The position numbers were made by a program, and so were the translations under genes. A DNA stretch of 64,000 bases from Fallopia convolvulus (taxonomy: Eukaryota; Streptophyta; Magnoliopsida; Caryophyllales; Polygonaceae): the NCBI GenBank assembly GCA_964016875.1, contig OZ024720.1, positions 24,431,742-24,495,741 on the forward strand. Direction: 5' to 3'. Below, in pieces: positions 1-10,691 of this stretch. The notes beneath the pieces were generated by a model, which did no database searches, had not been told where the DNA came from, and was given only the letters and a program-made list of their open reading frames with translations. Each line of letters begins with the position of its first letter. The first letter of the stretch is position 1.

Positions 1-1386
1 ATAGTTTTGTACATTTCTATGAAAAGAGTGGAAGCTATGCTATTTTGTGTATTTTGTAGGTTTTAGCTAGGAAAAGAGCTATATGGAGCTGAATTTGGAG
101 CATTACAGTGAAAGACGGAGGAATGCAAGATTGAAGAAGTCAGAGCTCAAGATTACGAGAGGAAGTGTGGAAGAAAACAATGCCCAGGCTCGTTAACGAG
201 GTTGTGAGGGCTCGTTAACGAGGCCAAGAAAGAGAAGATTTGAAGGATGATTTTTATGATTCACCGACCCTGAGCGAGAATTTATTTCCGTGTCGGTTGA
301 GTATCTTTTTAGAATCTTTTAGGGTTATTAGAATATATATTTTAGGTCTTATTATCTTCTTAGATTTTGTTTCTATCTTTTAGAGTATTATTTCTATCTT
401 TTTAGGAAAGTTTATATCTTTTAGCCTTTTTAGTTTTTAGCTTTTTAGTATAAATACCCTTCTATCTAGCATAGAAGAAAGGGGGGGATTTTCTAGGAGA
501 ATTTTGGAGAGCCGAGAGAGAGAAGGACGGATCGGAGTCGTGATCGAAGGGACTCGGTAAACGAAAGTTACCGGGATCGTTAGTCGTGATTTTGATTCAG
601 TATTTCGGTGTTTTCGGTTTCTTCTGAATCTTTGTAAGACGATATTTCTTATTAATTTGAGTACTGTTTTGTTTTCAAGGTTTTCTTTGATTAAAGTTAT
701 TAGTTTCTTAGTCATGATTAGTGAGTAGTTTTCTTTTCTAGGATCGGGGTTAAGCCCGACATAGTTGAGCATGTTTGATGAGTAAGATTGTGTGTTGAAT
801 GCCTTTTATCTTTTATGGAGATTGTTTGTTGTGCTTATACCGAAACATAAGTGGAGGTAATTTTAGTTTTTAACTTGATTGAAAGAGAAAAGTAGTAACT
901 TGAAGGTTGATATTGTTTGAATACGAAAGTTTCAAGCTTTAGATCCAAAACAAGCAATTAAGTGAATTCGGATACGAAAGTTGGTTAATTTACTTGCTAA
1001 GTCAACGAAAGCTGATGAATCTATCTATTTAAAGGCATGATCTTATCTTCTTACGAGTTTATATGCTTGGCTATGTTGTGGTGTCCCTAGTCCTAGATCT
1101 TTGTTTTATTTGAATTATTTTTAGTGAATTTTCGTTGCTGAGTTACTTGCCTCGGTACCGAATTTAGTTAGGTCGTTATTTGAGTATTTTTGTGTTCGGT
1201 GGTTCGTTAACGACCCTGACAACGTCGTTAACGAGGCTACTTGTGAGTGTTTTTGTTTGTTTTTGTTTGCTTTTTAGTAGATTGATAAACGAACAACTTT
1301 GCTTCCTGTGGAACGATCCTGACTTCGCTATACTCAGCGGGGTCTTGACTTATAAATTTATTTGTTGTCAAGAAAGCCTCTCAACA
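1..1386 (+). repeat. 5' LTR of element A (left end outside window)
   Basis: Position 1 aligns with 19821 in the right LTR and similarity continues to the terminal tcaaca. The right copy has one extra 22-bp unit of the gttaac-containing motif (three at 20012-20061 against two at 192-219). The end tatactcagcggggtcttga followed by a protein-free AT-rich stretch is shared with the LTRs of B, C and D, so the U5 end is conserved in this group. Confidence 0.93.
449..456 (+). promoter_or_regulatory. TATA box of element A 5' LTR
   Basis: TATAAATA stands in the middle of the LTR after an AT-rich stretch and just before the G-rich sequence gaaaggggggga. The right LTR has tataaatatcc at the same place (about 20290). 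The position fits the U3/R boundary of a plant LTR. No transcript data are available. Confidence 0.6.
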
Positions 1387-1389
1387 AAT

Positions 1390-1407
1390 TGGCGCCGTTG
1401 TCGGGGA
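1390..1407 (+). other. Primer-binding site, tRNA-Asp type (element A)
   Basis: The sequence tggcgccgttgtcgggga begins 3 bp after the LTR end. It is the complement of the 3' end of plant tRNA-Asp(GTC), with one mismatch (T in place of C at the twelfth base). An Asp primer is characteristic of Athila elements. Confidence 0.9.
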
Positions 1408-1502
1408 AGCAACGAGTTTGTTAGTTTATCTTTGGGTTCGGGAATAGCCCGACCCCGTTTTTGTTTTAAATTTTTGTTTTCTTTGTCTGTTTTTCTCAGT
1501 GT

Positions 1503-1715
1503 ATGCCGGTAGGACGACGAAGGCTTCAGTTTGATAACACTGGTTATTACTCAGAACCCAAACGTTCCCTGCACCATCGACTCCGAGAAAACTATGCCAT
1601 GGCCACAGCAGAAGAGATGGCTCAACAGTTGGAGATCCTCCGGACTCAGATGGAGGCTCTTAAAGCCGAGAAGGACGGCACAGACGCTGAAGCTGAGCGT
1701 CAACGAGTTGACAAG
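1503..1715 (+). pseudogene. Athila gag, N-terminal part (element A)
   Basis: An open frame starts at the ATG of gtgtatgccggtagg, the same place as the start in element B (8686). It encodes about 71 residues with a short Glu/Gln-rich, probably coiled-coil segment (MATAEEMAQQLEILRTQ). It is cut after codon 71 by the solo LTR beginning at 1716. The frame resumes without shift at 3378 when one copy of the 5-bp TSD is removed. This is the amino end of the capsid polyprotein. Confidence 0.85.
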
Positions 1716-3372
1716 TGTTAAGGCAAGGTTCCCTTGCCCCTTTGGGTTTTGATGATAACAAACCCTTGGCATTTGATATGTTCTATGAAGTGTTTCAGGG
1801 AAGGAATTGTCCAAGGGAACAATGAAAGGAACTGTTCCTCTAACTAGAGGGAACAGTGAAGGGAACTGTGAAGTTCAAGGCTCCAAGAGAAGCAAGACAA
1901 AGAATGAAGATTCAAGGGAACGATGAAAGGAACTGTTCCCTTGATAGAGGGAACAGTAAAGGGAACTCTCAGTGTAATAGTATGACACTGTTCCCTTGAC
2001 AATTGAAAATGATAGAAAAACCAAGAAGAAGGAACACTGAAGGGAACACTAGTGTATTATGATGGGAACTGTTCCCATCTAGGGAACATGATGGGAACAG
2101 TGAAGTTTCAAAGCTCAAAGGAACAATGATGGGAACGCCAGTGCAATTTGAGGAGTTGTTCCCATCCAGGAACATGATGGGAACAATGAAGGTTTAAGGC
2201 TCAAAGGAACAGTGATGGGAACGCCAGTGCAATATGAGGAGTTGTTCCCATCCAGGAACATGATGGGAACAATGAAGGTTCAGGCTCAAAGGAACAATGA
2301 AGAGAACGACAATGTAATGTGAAGGAACTGCTCCCATCCAAGGAATAGCTCCCCAAGACCAAAGCTCCAGGAGAAGAAAGACCACTGGCCACAATGAAGA
2401 GTTTCCATCAAGGGAACTCTGAAGAGGAAAGTTCCCATGAAGTGGGAACTCCCAGAAACAAACAAGAAAACACAAGCTTACAACGATGAAGAGTTTCCAT
2501 CAAGGGAACTCTGAAGAAGTCAGTTCCCATGAAATGGGAACTCACATGTGAAGACAACGACCGTTCAGCGCAGATCGCGGGATTCTGTCTCATACAACCA
2601 GAGGGAACAGTCTGAGGATCAGACTGTCACGCTTCATCCAACGGTCCGATTGATTCAAGAAGTTGACCTAGTTCAAACCAAAGTCACATGTGAAGAAAGT
2701 ACAACTTGGGCATCAAGCAAAGGGCATTTTGGACACAAACGAAAGATGCGACTGCCCAAGACAAATGGACTATAAAGCCAAATGAATGGTACTCGGTCTG
2801 AGTACTTCTCCCAGAACTTACAAACACCCACATCAGAGAAAAGAAAGAAAAGGAAGAGAAGTCCCCGCCGGCGAGTGTGTGATCTCGACGACGGTGAAGC
2901 TGAAGTTCCCTGGAGCAAGGGAGCTGAGAAGTCAGCGTAAGGTTTGAGTTACTTGTGTTTTGCTGTTGTGAGCTTAGGAACTCAGTTGAGAGGATTTACT
3001 AGTGTTGCTAGAGTTAGGAAGAACTTGTGGGAACAGAGAATTGTAAATTCGGCTGTGTAACTAAGGAACAAAGCAAATCAATATAAGTAAGTCATTCAAA
3101 ATCCTCCAAGGGAGGTAGAGGTTTACCCATTCAACTAGTTGGTTGAAGTGGGGTTCCTCTATAAGGAACTGTGTCCCTTTACTTATCTCATGCCTTTAGT
3201 TCCTGTTCATTAAAATTCCTTGAATTGTTCCCATAATACTCTTTGTTCCTATACTTCCCATATTGTTCTCTAGCTTGTGCCTATCACCTGCATATTTATT
3301 GTTATTCCGCTGCCAAAGGAACAGTTCCCATAACTGTTCCTTGACTCTATTCTAACACACAACTTTCCAACA
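1716..3372. mobile_element. Solo LTR in element A gag, possibly Ty1/copia SIRE/Maximus type
   Basis: The insertion is bounded by TG...CA ends (tgttaagg ... ttccaaca) and a perfect TSD acaag at 1711-1715 and 3373-3377. It is 1657 bp long and has no PBS, PPT or coding domain, so it is a solo LTR left by recombination between two LTRs. The interior is rich in gggaac/gttccc words. It includes about three tandem units of 85-86 bp (ggaac starts at 2120, 2206 and 2291) and a 92-bp-spaced duplication (2401 and 2493). A possible TATA box is TATAAAG at 2771-2777. The lineage is a guess from the long LTR and the phrase ttttgatgataacaaac near its start; no coding domain confirms it. Confidence 0.85.
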
Positions 3373-4433
3373 ACAAGGCTCGTTTACAAGAAGAGCTTGA
3401 TGCCTATCCAAGGAATGCCAAACAATTCATGCATCCGGAACTGAGGGTGCCAGAATCTCCTATTGTGCTTCCAGCGATAGAGAAACCTTTTGAGATCAAA
3501 TCTCAATTTATATCCTTAATCAAACGGGCTCAGTTTGAAGGGAAACCTGCTGAGTGCCCTATGGAGCATATTAGAAACTTTCTTGATTTATGTGACACCA
3601 TAGCTGCTGAAGGTGTCTCACTAGAATATGTTTTGTTAAAAGCTTTTAGATGGTCTCTTACTGGAAAGGCCCTGAACTGGTTGGAGAGCCTACCTTCTAA
3701 GTCTATCAGGACTTGGAAAGCTTTGTACGATCAATTTCATACAAAGTTCTTCCCTCCTGCTAAGACGACGAAGTTGACGAAACGCATCACCTCCTATCAC
3801 CAGTTGCCTAATGAAACATTCGTTGAAACATGGGAAAGATTGAAGGAGATGCTTAGACAATGCCCTACTCATTGGCAACCTTTATATGTTTTGCAAGAAA
3901 TCTTTTTCCAGGGTATCAACGCAGAGACCAAGAACCGCATCAACACGCATACTGCGTGCGGTTTTATAGAGATGAACCCGACGGAGGCGTAGGAACTTTT
4001 GGATAAACTGGCTAATTACGATGCTATGTACGGAACCCAGCAAGCTCCACAAACTAAAAAACGTCTCTACATACCTAACCGAGAAGAAGTTGACCCAGAT
4101 GTTAAAAATCCATTCTTACAAGACGAGGTCAACCGTCTGAAGAAACAGGTAAGTTTTCTAAAATCCTCTCAATCATGTCAAGAATGTGGTTCTTCTGCAC
4201 ATAGTACCTCTGCTTGCAGTAACATTGAGCAGGTTAGAGCCACTGAGACAATAGCTGAGATGAATTATATGAGAGGACCATACAGAAACCAGCCTAGTTA
4301 CCATGACAGGTCGAACAACTATCAATCATGGGGCAATCAAAATACAAGTCAAAACCATGCAGTGCCCCCACCAGATAGACGGCCTGCAACATATCGACCT
4401 CCAAGCAATCAGGAGACGCCACCATGGGTTTAG
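3373..4433 (+). pseudogene. Athila gag, capsid and zinc-knuckle part (element A)
   Basis: The frame continues from 1715. Codons at about 3430-3980 carry the retrotransposon gag (capsid) domain, with the typical core ALNWLESLPSKSIRTWKALY and a following FETWERLKE-like segment (here FVETWERLKEML). At about 4175-4215 a CX2C...H...C knuckle-like stretch (CQECGSSAHSTSAC) is visible. In-frame TAG stops interrupt at 3990-3992 and 4431-4433; the second corresponds to CAG (Gln) in element B. The region with NYMRGPYRNQ (from about 4262) is the point where the truncated ORFs of B, C and D rejoin, showing that they lack everything from the capsid to this point. Confidence 0.88.
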
Positions 4434-5687
4434 GAAATAAAGGAAAGCATTAACGGAGTGAACAACAAAGTTGATGAAGTTCAAGCGAAACTGAACCGAC
4501 AAGATAAAAGATGGGGAGAGTTCGATATTTGGAAGAGGAGTGCTGATTCCGAACTAGGGGACCTAGCTGCACGGATTCCAAGACCACAAGGACAACTCCC
4601 GAGCCGCCCCGAGGAGAACCCGAGAGGCCAAATAGCAACGGTACACCTCAGAAGTGGGAAGATATTACCAGAGAGAGTTCAAGCTGAAGACAAGTAGGAA
4701 CAAGACCTCACAACACGGCTCGTTAACGAGCCAGCGAGGGTAAATACCGAGCCCGCATACCAGGGTGACGAGGCTCCGAGGGTATCTGACGACCCTAACC
4801 CAGGTAAGTCTACTAATCCGAGTCTTCCTCTCAACCCCAGGGTAGTTAACGACCCCACCAGGGTCGGTAACGACCCACCGAGGACAATAAACGACCCTAG
4901 TGTCGACCCGGTACTCTCACCTCTCGCGCCTAACTTGGTTCCGAGAAAGGTGAAATCTCTTCCATTTCCAACTAAGAAATCTATGACCTCTACTGAGAGT
5001 AAGTTCAAGCGTTTCATAAAAATTCTTCAAGGCATTAATATTTCCATCCCATTCGCTGAGGCCCTAAGCGAAATGCCGGCTTACACAAAGTTTTTGAAAG
5101 ATATTCTTAGTAGGAAAAGATCCATTACAGAGCTACAAGATGAAGTCAGATCAATAGCTCTAACGGAAAAGCTATGAGATCCGGGAAGGTTTACAATAAC
5201 GATTGGCATAGGCAACCACAAGTTCAAGGCTTTATGCGATCTGGGTGCCAGTGCTAGTCTCGTTCCTCTCTCAATCTGGTCTAAAGCTAATATGGGACCA
5301 TTAGAGCCCATCAACATGCGGCTTTACATGGCAGAGGGATCCTGCATCAAACCAACAGGTCTGATAGAAGATTTTCCAATTCAAGTAGGCAATTCCTTTG
5401 TTCCTAACGACTTCATCGTTATGACAATGCCCGAAGATCCGGTGGTGCCTATTATTTTGGGAAGACCGTTCCTTGCCACAACAGGAGCCATAATCGATGT
5501 TAGGAGTGGACTCCTAACTTTCGAAATTGGGGATGAGGTGACAGAATTCCGATTCAAACAATCCAATAAGGAGTCCGAAAAAGCCGAAGTCAAGATGCTC
5601 TACACCCACAAAGAGATCATTGAATGTGGAGATCCTATAGGAAGATCAACATTAAGCGATGAAATTTCAGGTCAAAGATGGGCATAA
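4434..5687 (+). pseudogene. Athila gag C-terminal linker and aspartic protease (element A)
   Basis: The frame continues through a linker (FDIWKRS, then LAARIPRPQG) and a proline-rich stretch of 7-residue repeats (RVVNDPT, RVGNDPP, RTINDPS) encoded by the 21-bp motif. It then reaches the retropepsin-like domain with active-site CDLGAS (about 5238-5255) and the second strand ILGRPF (about 5455-5472). DLGA in place of DTGA or DSGA is usual in Athila. Stops lie at 4695-4697 (TAG), 5175-5177 (TGA, just before the protease) and 5685-5687 (TAA). Element B has sense codons at the first two. The protease cannot be made as one product with gag from this copy. Confidence 0.88.
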
Positions 5688-6990
5688 ATAACCACTGCAG
5701 TTTCAGTAATGAGTCCTCCAGCAACGTTACCGACTCTCCTGGAAGAAGATGCAGGCTCGTTAACGACCACACCAGCTTCGTTAACGACCCTTGCCGAAGA
5801 CAGCGAAATTTTAGCCTTTGAATATCTTGCGGAGGTGTTGAAGACAAAGCCAGAAGAACCGATTCTAATCCCTGCTGAACCGTCCCCAACACTTAAACCT
5901 TTGCCAGACTCCCTCAGGTATGAATTCCTTGGTCCTAATTCTACTCTACCTGTCATCATTAATGCTGAATTAAAAGATGAGGAAGTAGGAAAACTCCTGA
6001 ATGTGCTTAGGATGCATAGAAAAGCCATAGGCTACTGCCTAGATGATATAACTGGCATATCCCCTTCCCTTTGCATGCATAGGATTTACATGGAGGACAA
6101 CCATAAACCCACCATACAGCATCAACGTAGATTAAATCCTAATATGAAGGATGTGGTTAAAAAGGAAATTATTAAATTACTTGTTGCTGGGATCATATTT
6201 CCTATTTCGGACAGCCAATGGGTGAGTCCGGTCCATGTAATCCCAAAGAAAGGGGGGATGACGGTAATAGAAAATGAAAAAGGAGAGCTTATTCCGACTA
6301 GAACTACCACTAGTTGGAGGGTGTGCATTGATTATAGGAAGCTTAATAGTGCTACTAGAAAAGATCATTTTCCGCTTCCTTTCTTAGATCAGGTGTTAGA
6401 ACACTTAGCCCAGCATGATTATTTCTGTTATTTAGATGGCTATAGCGGTTTTTGGCAGATTCCCATTCATCCTGATGATCAAGAGAAAACAACCTTTACA
6501 TGTCCTTATGGGACCTTTGCTTATAAAAGAATGCCATTTGGGCTTTGCAATGCCCCTGCTACCTTTCAAAGATGTATGATGGCCATTTTTTCGGATATGA
6601 TAGAGGATATTGTAGAGGTTTTTATGGATGACTTCTCTGTTTATGGTTCTTCATTTGATTCTAGTCTTGCTAACCTTGCACGAGTTCTTAAGAGATGTGA
6701 AGACACCAATCTTGTGCTAAATTGGGAAAAGTGTCATTTCATGGTTCAAAAGGGGATAGTACTAGGACACCTTGTCTCTAAAAGAGGGATAGAGGTAGAT
6801 AGAGCAAAAATTGAGCTTATTGAAAAACTACCTCCTCCTTCTTCTGTGAAAGATATTAGGAGTTTTCTAGGGCATGTTGGCTTTTACATACGATTTATTC
6901 AAGATTTTTCTAAGATAGGTAAACCTTTGACTAACCTACTAATAAAAGATGTAGTGTTTGAGCTGTCTCCAGAATGTCTTGAAGCATTTT
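5688..6990 (+). pseudogene. Athila reverse transcriptase domain (element A)
   Basis: An open stretch with an ATG at 5709 carries the Ty3/gypsy reverse transcriptase. Visible motifs are WVSPVHVIPKK, CIDYRKLN, FPLPFLDQ, LDGYSGFWQI, MPFGLCNAP and the catalytic box FMDDF (about 6625-6640), then LGHLVS and the connection SFLGHVGFY. FMDD in place of YxDD is normal for Athila. The frame runs open for over 420 codons to 6990, where element B is inserted just before RNase H; beyond that point it reads into B's LTR. The first part (5709-5830) again encodes the 21-bp motif, here in a different frame (GSLTTTPASLTT). Confidence 0.92.
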
Positions 6991-8327
6991 TGATGTCCGC
7001 CTTTTTAGTCATGTTTTTAGGGTGTGTTTTTGTGTCTTTTGAGTCTTTTTCTTTAGTTTTGTGTTTTATTTTGAGTCGTTTGTGTAGGTTTTCGTATTTT
7101 CTTGAGATATGGAGTCTACATAAGCTTTGGTGGTGTTTTGTAGGTTTTTAGAAGCTTTTTGGAGCATATTTTGAAGAAAAAGGTAAAGACGGTGAAGATA
7201 GCACTCAAGAAGGAAGAGAAGATGAAGATTAAGCGCTCAAGTAAAGTTATTTAAGATCAAGTTTGAGCTTGTAAAGATATAGAGAAATTCGTTACAAGAA
7301 CATAGGAAAAAGAATCGAGCCAAACGGAGTTGTAACGAATCTTCTACGCAAGTTTTACTCAAGAGTCGTTAACGACCCTGTCAGGGTCGTTAACGAAGCA
7401 GCGAGAGCAGCAGAGATCCGAGTCGGTGCTATTAATGGGCTTCTATCTTGTTTCCTTTTTTATGTTATTAGATAGATAGAAGGGGTATATCTTATTAGAA
7501 GATATTATTTCCTTATAGTTAGATTTAAGATAGATTTATTTCCTTATAGATAGATTTAAGATAGAATAGTTTCTCTATAAATACTCTTGTCTACCCTTTG
7601 TTATGAACAGACAATGAATTGCCTTGGAGGGCAAGTTAGAGGAGGAGGAGGAGAGAAGAGAGAGGGGCGAGAGGACGAGTAGAGAAGATAGCTTGGAGAA
7701 CAAGTTTTGTTTTGGATTCGGTTGTAAGCTTTCTTTTTAATTTAATTCAGATATTTTCAATTATTATGAATTGCGAGTAGTCTCTCTTTCTAAGGTTGGG
7801 GTTGAACCCAACAATGGTTGTGCATGCTTGTTTATGATCATGTTTTGATTGTTTTTTATTGCATGAATCTATTCTCTTGCTCTTAATCCTTGAAACGAAA
7901 GTTGAAAGGAATTTCTCATTCATAGTTGAAGCGAAGGCGAAACCTTGAATCAGAATAGTCAAATTAGGGTTTTGAAGCGAAAGCAAATCTATCCTAGTTG
8001 AAGTAGAAGAGATAGATAGTAAGTTTATTAATTTAAGCGAAAGTTGATTGATTTACTTGCTTTGGTTGACGAAAGTTGACACCTTTATGTGATAAAAGCA
8101 TGATCTTTATGTTTCATTAGCGTTTTGGCATGCATAATTGTTGTTGTGGTGACACCTTTACCTTAGATTCTCTCTTTCCTTGTTAAAAACCCTACCTTCA
8201 GTTGATTGCTTGCGTGAGAAGTAACAAAACTTGATACTGACTTTCTCCCTGCGGACGAACCTGACTCTGCTATACTCAGCGGGGTCTTGATTATAAATTT
8301 ATTTGTTGTCAAGAAACCCTATCAACA
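6991..8327 (+). repeat. 5' LTR of element B
   Basis: TG start (tgatgtccgcc) and CA end (ctatcaaca). A paired gttaac motif lies at 7368 and 7389. It is closely related to the LTRs of C and D and differs from the LTR of A except at the U5 end. Confidence 0.95.
7576..7583 (+). promoter_or_regulatory. TATA box of element B 5' LTR
   Basis: TATAAATA follows the repeated agatagattta stretch. The same box is at 13099-13106 in the right LTR and, on the other strand, at 28317-28324 in element C. This is a probable start site for the element's RNA. Confidence 0.65.
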
Positions 8328-8330
8328 AAT

Positions 8331-8348
8331 TGGCGCCGTTGCCGGGGA
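8331..8348 (+). other. Primer-binding site, tRNA-Asp type (element B)
   Basis: tggcgccgttgccgggga lies 3 bp after the LTR and matches the 3' end of plant tRNA-Asp(GTC) over all 18 bases. Confidence 0.94.
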
Positions 8349-8685
8349 GATTTCAATAGTGCCAAGTTTTGTTCTTTTTACGTTTTTTGGGACTCCGCCG
8401 AGTCGGTAACGACCCCCCAGGGTCGGTGCCGACCCTGTTGGGAAACCCAGTTTTTTGTGTTTTTTCTGTTTATTTTCTAGGTCATTGTCGAGTCGTTACC
8501 AACCCCTTCAGTGTCGTTAACGACCCTGTCGACAGGTAGTTGCTTTTTCTTTTTTAGTTTCTGTTTTACGGGATCACTCCAGGCTCGTTAACAACCCCCC
8601 CAGGTTCGTTACCGACCCTGTCCGAGAACCCGTTTTTGCTTTTTGATTTCGTTTTTGTTTTTGGTTTTGGTTTTGCTTACAGTGT
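8349..8685 (+). other. Leader of element B with repeated TCG-core-CGA motif
   Basis: This 337-bp untranslated leader holds five or more copies of the inverted-repeat motif: ggtaac at 8405, ggtgcc at 8425, then further copies near 8513, 8586 and 8608. The rest is T-rich. It may contain packaging signals, but nothing specific can be recognised. Confidence 0.6.
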
Positions 8686-10623
8686 ATGCCAGCTGAAGTT
8701 CGTCAAGAAAACAAAGCCATGGCTACACATGAAGAACTAGCTAAGCAGATTGCTGAACTCTGTTTAGAGATAGAGGAGATCCAGAGAGAAAGGGAAACCA
8801 TAGCTGCTGAGGCATATGAAGAGGATAATTACATGTGGGGCCCATATAGGAACCAAGGTTACACTTTTTATGCATGGAGGAATTACAATCAGCCCACCTG
8901 GGGTAATTATGCATATGACCAATGGAGCCAACCTCCTCAACAAGAACAAAGGCTTCCTCCTTACCAACCTCCGGACTATCAGGAGACACCATCATGGGTT
9001 CAGGAGATTAAAGAGAGCATCAACGGATTGGATAAAAGATGGGCAGAGTTCGATATTTGGAAGAGGAGTGTTGATTCCCAACTAGGAGACCTTGCTGCAC
9101 GGATCCCAAGACCACAAGGGCAACTCCCGGGTCGTCCCGAAGAGAACCCTAGAGGACAAATAGCAGCGGTACACCTTAGAAGTGGGACGACACTACCGGA
9201 GAGAGTTCAAGCTGAAGAGAAGGAGGAACAAGATCTCGCCAACCAGCTCGTTAGCGAGCCAGCGAGAGCTAGTACCGAACCTACAAGCCAGGATGACGAG
9301 GCTCCGAGGATTCCTGACGAGCCCACCCCAGGTAAGTTCTCTAAACCGAGCCTTCCTCTCTATTCAAGGGTAGTTAACGACCCCATCAGGGTCGGTAACG
9401 ACCCGCCGAGCGTACCTAACGACCCTAGTGTCGACCCGGTACTCTCACCTCTCGAGCCCAAGTTGGTTCCGAGAATGGTGAAATCCCTTCCATTTCCAAC
9501 TAAGATATCTATGGACTCTACTGAGAGTAGGTTCAAGCGTTGCGTAAAGATTCTTCAGGGCATTAATATTTCCATCCCATTCGCTGACGCCCTAAGCGAA
9601 ATGCCGGCTTACACAAAATTTTTAAAGGATATTCTTAGCAGGAAAAGGTCCATTACAGAGCTGCAGGATGAAGTCAGATCAATAGCTCTACCAGAAAAGC
9701 TTGGAGACCTAGGGAGATTTGCCATCACGATTGGCATAGGCGACCACAAATTTAAAGCTTTATGTGATTTGGGAGCCAGTGCTAGTTTGCTTCCTCTTTC
9801 CATCTGGCTAAAAGCTAACATGGGACCACTAGAGCCTGTCAAGATGAAACTCTACATGGCGGATGGATCTTCTGTAAAAGCAACTGGAGTCGTTGACGAT
9901 GCTCCTGTTCAAGTTGGAAAATTCTTTGTCCCAAACGACTTCATTGTTCTAGATATGCCTGAAGACCCTGCGGTGCCAATTATTCTAGGCAGACCATTCT
10001 TAGCCACCGCGGGAGCATGTGTAGATGTCAGAAAACGACTCCTCACATTTGACATTGGGGAGGAGAGGGTTGAGTTTCATTTCAATTCGCCCATAAGCGA
10101 AGTGGATAATTGTAGTACTGAGGAGCCTACCGACCCACCATGGCTCGGTAACGATCCCTCCCTGAGTACAAAAGCGAGCAAGTTCGATGGAGACACGCCT
10201 AAAGAGGAGCCTACCGACCCACCCTGGGTCGGTAATGACCCATTCCTGAAGAAGTACGAGGTGGGAGGTGGATCCAAGAACGATATCGAGCCACTTCCAG
10301 ATCCAGCAGGGTCGTTAACGACCCCCTACACCTCGGTAACGAGCCACTTCTCGAATGACCCAAGTAAGTTTTCTTGTTCTTATCCAATCAATTCTGGTCA
10401 TGATCCTTTCTCTTATCCTAGTTCTATATTACATCCTACTGTTAGTCCTATGAACGAGCCAAAACCTCCTTGGTTTTCGGATTATACTAACCCTGTTGTA
10501 GGATTACCAAGCATTCTTATTGATGATAGAGGACCGAATATTTTGGAAAGAAGCTATGATGTTTTTCAAGCCAAGTATGGGGTTCCTCTTGATCCCAACA
10601 TATTTGGATGGAAACCGCCTTGA
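8686..10623 (+). CDS. Truncated gag-protease polyprotein of a non-autonomous Athila element
   Basis: An uninterrupted 645-codon ORF starts at the ATG equivalent to the gag start of element A. Residues 1-45 are a Glu-rich, probably helical segment. At about residue 46 the sequence jumps to the region after the gag zinc knuckle (NYMWGPYRNQ), so the whole capsid domain is missing. A Gln/Pro/Tyr-rich linker follows, then FDIWKRS and PRPQGQLPG. Heptads with V-x-NDP (about 227-250) are encoded by the 21-bp DNA motif. The retropepsin-like domain has active-site DLGA at about 361-364 and ILGRPFL at about 431-437. The last 150 residues are Pro/Asp-rich (PPWLGNDPS, PPWVGNDPF) and end GWKPP; they match no domain I recognise. 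The protein could bind or cleave gag-pol of a helper element, but that is inference. Confidence 0.9.
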   Translation: MPAEVRQENKAMATHEELAKQIAELCLEIEEIQRERETIAAEAYEEDNYMWGPYRNQGYTFYAWRNYNQPTWGNYAYDQWSQPPQQEQRLPPYQPPDYQETPSWVQEIKESINGLDKRWAEFDIWKRSVDSQLGDLAARIPRPQGQLPGRPEENPRGQIAAVHLRSGTTLPERVQAEEKEEQDLANQLVSEPARASTEPTSQDDEAPRIPDEPTPGKFSKPSLPLYSRVVNDPIRVGNDPPSVPNDPSVDPVLSPLEPKLVPRMVKSLPFPTKISMDSTESRFKRCVKILQGINISIPFADALSEMPAYTKFLKDILSRKRSITELQDEVRSIALPEKLGDLGRFAITIGIGDHKFKALCDLGASASLLPLSIWLKANMGPLEPVKMKLYMADGSSVKATGVVDDAPVQVGKFFVPNDFIVLDMPEDPAVPIILGRPFLATAGACVDVRKRLLTFDIGEERVEFHFNSPISEVDNCSTEEPTDPPWLGNDPSLSTKASKFDGDTPKEEPTDPPWVGNDPFLKKYEVGGGSKNDIEPLPDPAGSLTTPYTSVTSHFSNDPSKFSCSYPINSGHDPFSYPSSILHPTVSPMNEPKPPWFSDYTNPVVGLPSILIDDRGPNILERSYDVFQAKYGVPLDPNIFGWKPP

Positions 10624-10637
10624 TCTGCCAAAGTAAG

Positions 10638-10691
10638 TTCGTCAGGCTAACGACGTTAAAAGTAGCGCTTACGGGAGGCAACCCGCTTTTA
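10638..10691 (+). other. Conserved post-ORF stem-loop element (element B)
   Basis: Fifteen bases after the stop codon, gctaacgacgtt is followed by agcgcttacgggaggcaacc. CGGG and CCCG can pair around the loop AGGCAA, and outer AAAAG can pair with CTTTT. The same block follows the ORF end in A (15951-16005), C (25277-25330) and D (56357-56410). Similar GGGAGGCAACCC blocks occur after pol in other plant Athila/Tat elements, from general knowledge. Confidence 0.7.

Noticed and set aside
437..772. 111-codon minus-strand ORF, with a similar one at 20244-20615
   Set aside because: It lies inside both LTRs of A, antisense to the promoter region. It recurs only because the LTR is duplicated, and no domain is seen.
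8331..8348. Possible tRNA gene fragment at the tRNA-Asp and tRNA-Met matches
   Set aside because: Only the complement of the tRNA 3' end is present, at the fixed position after an LTR. These are primer-binding sites.
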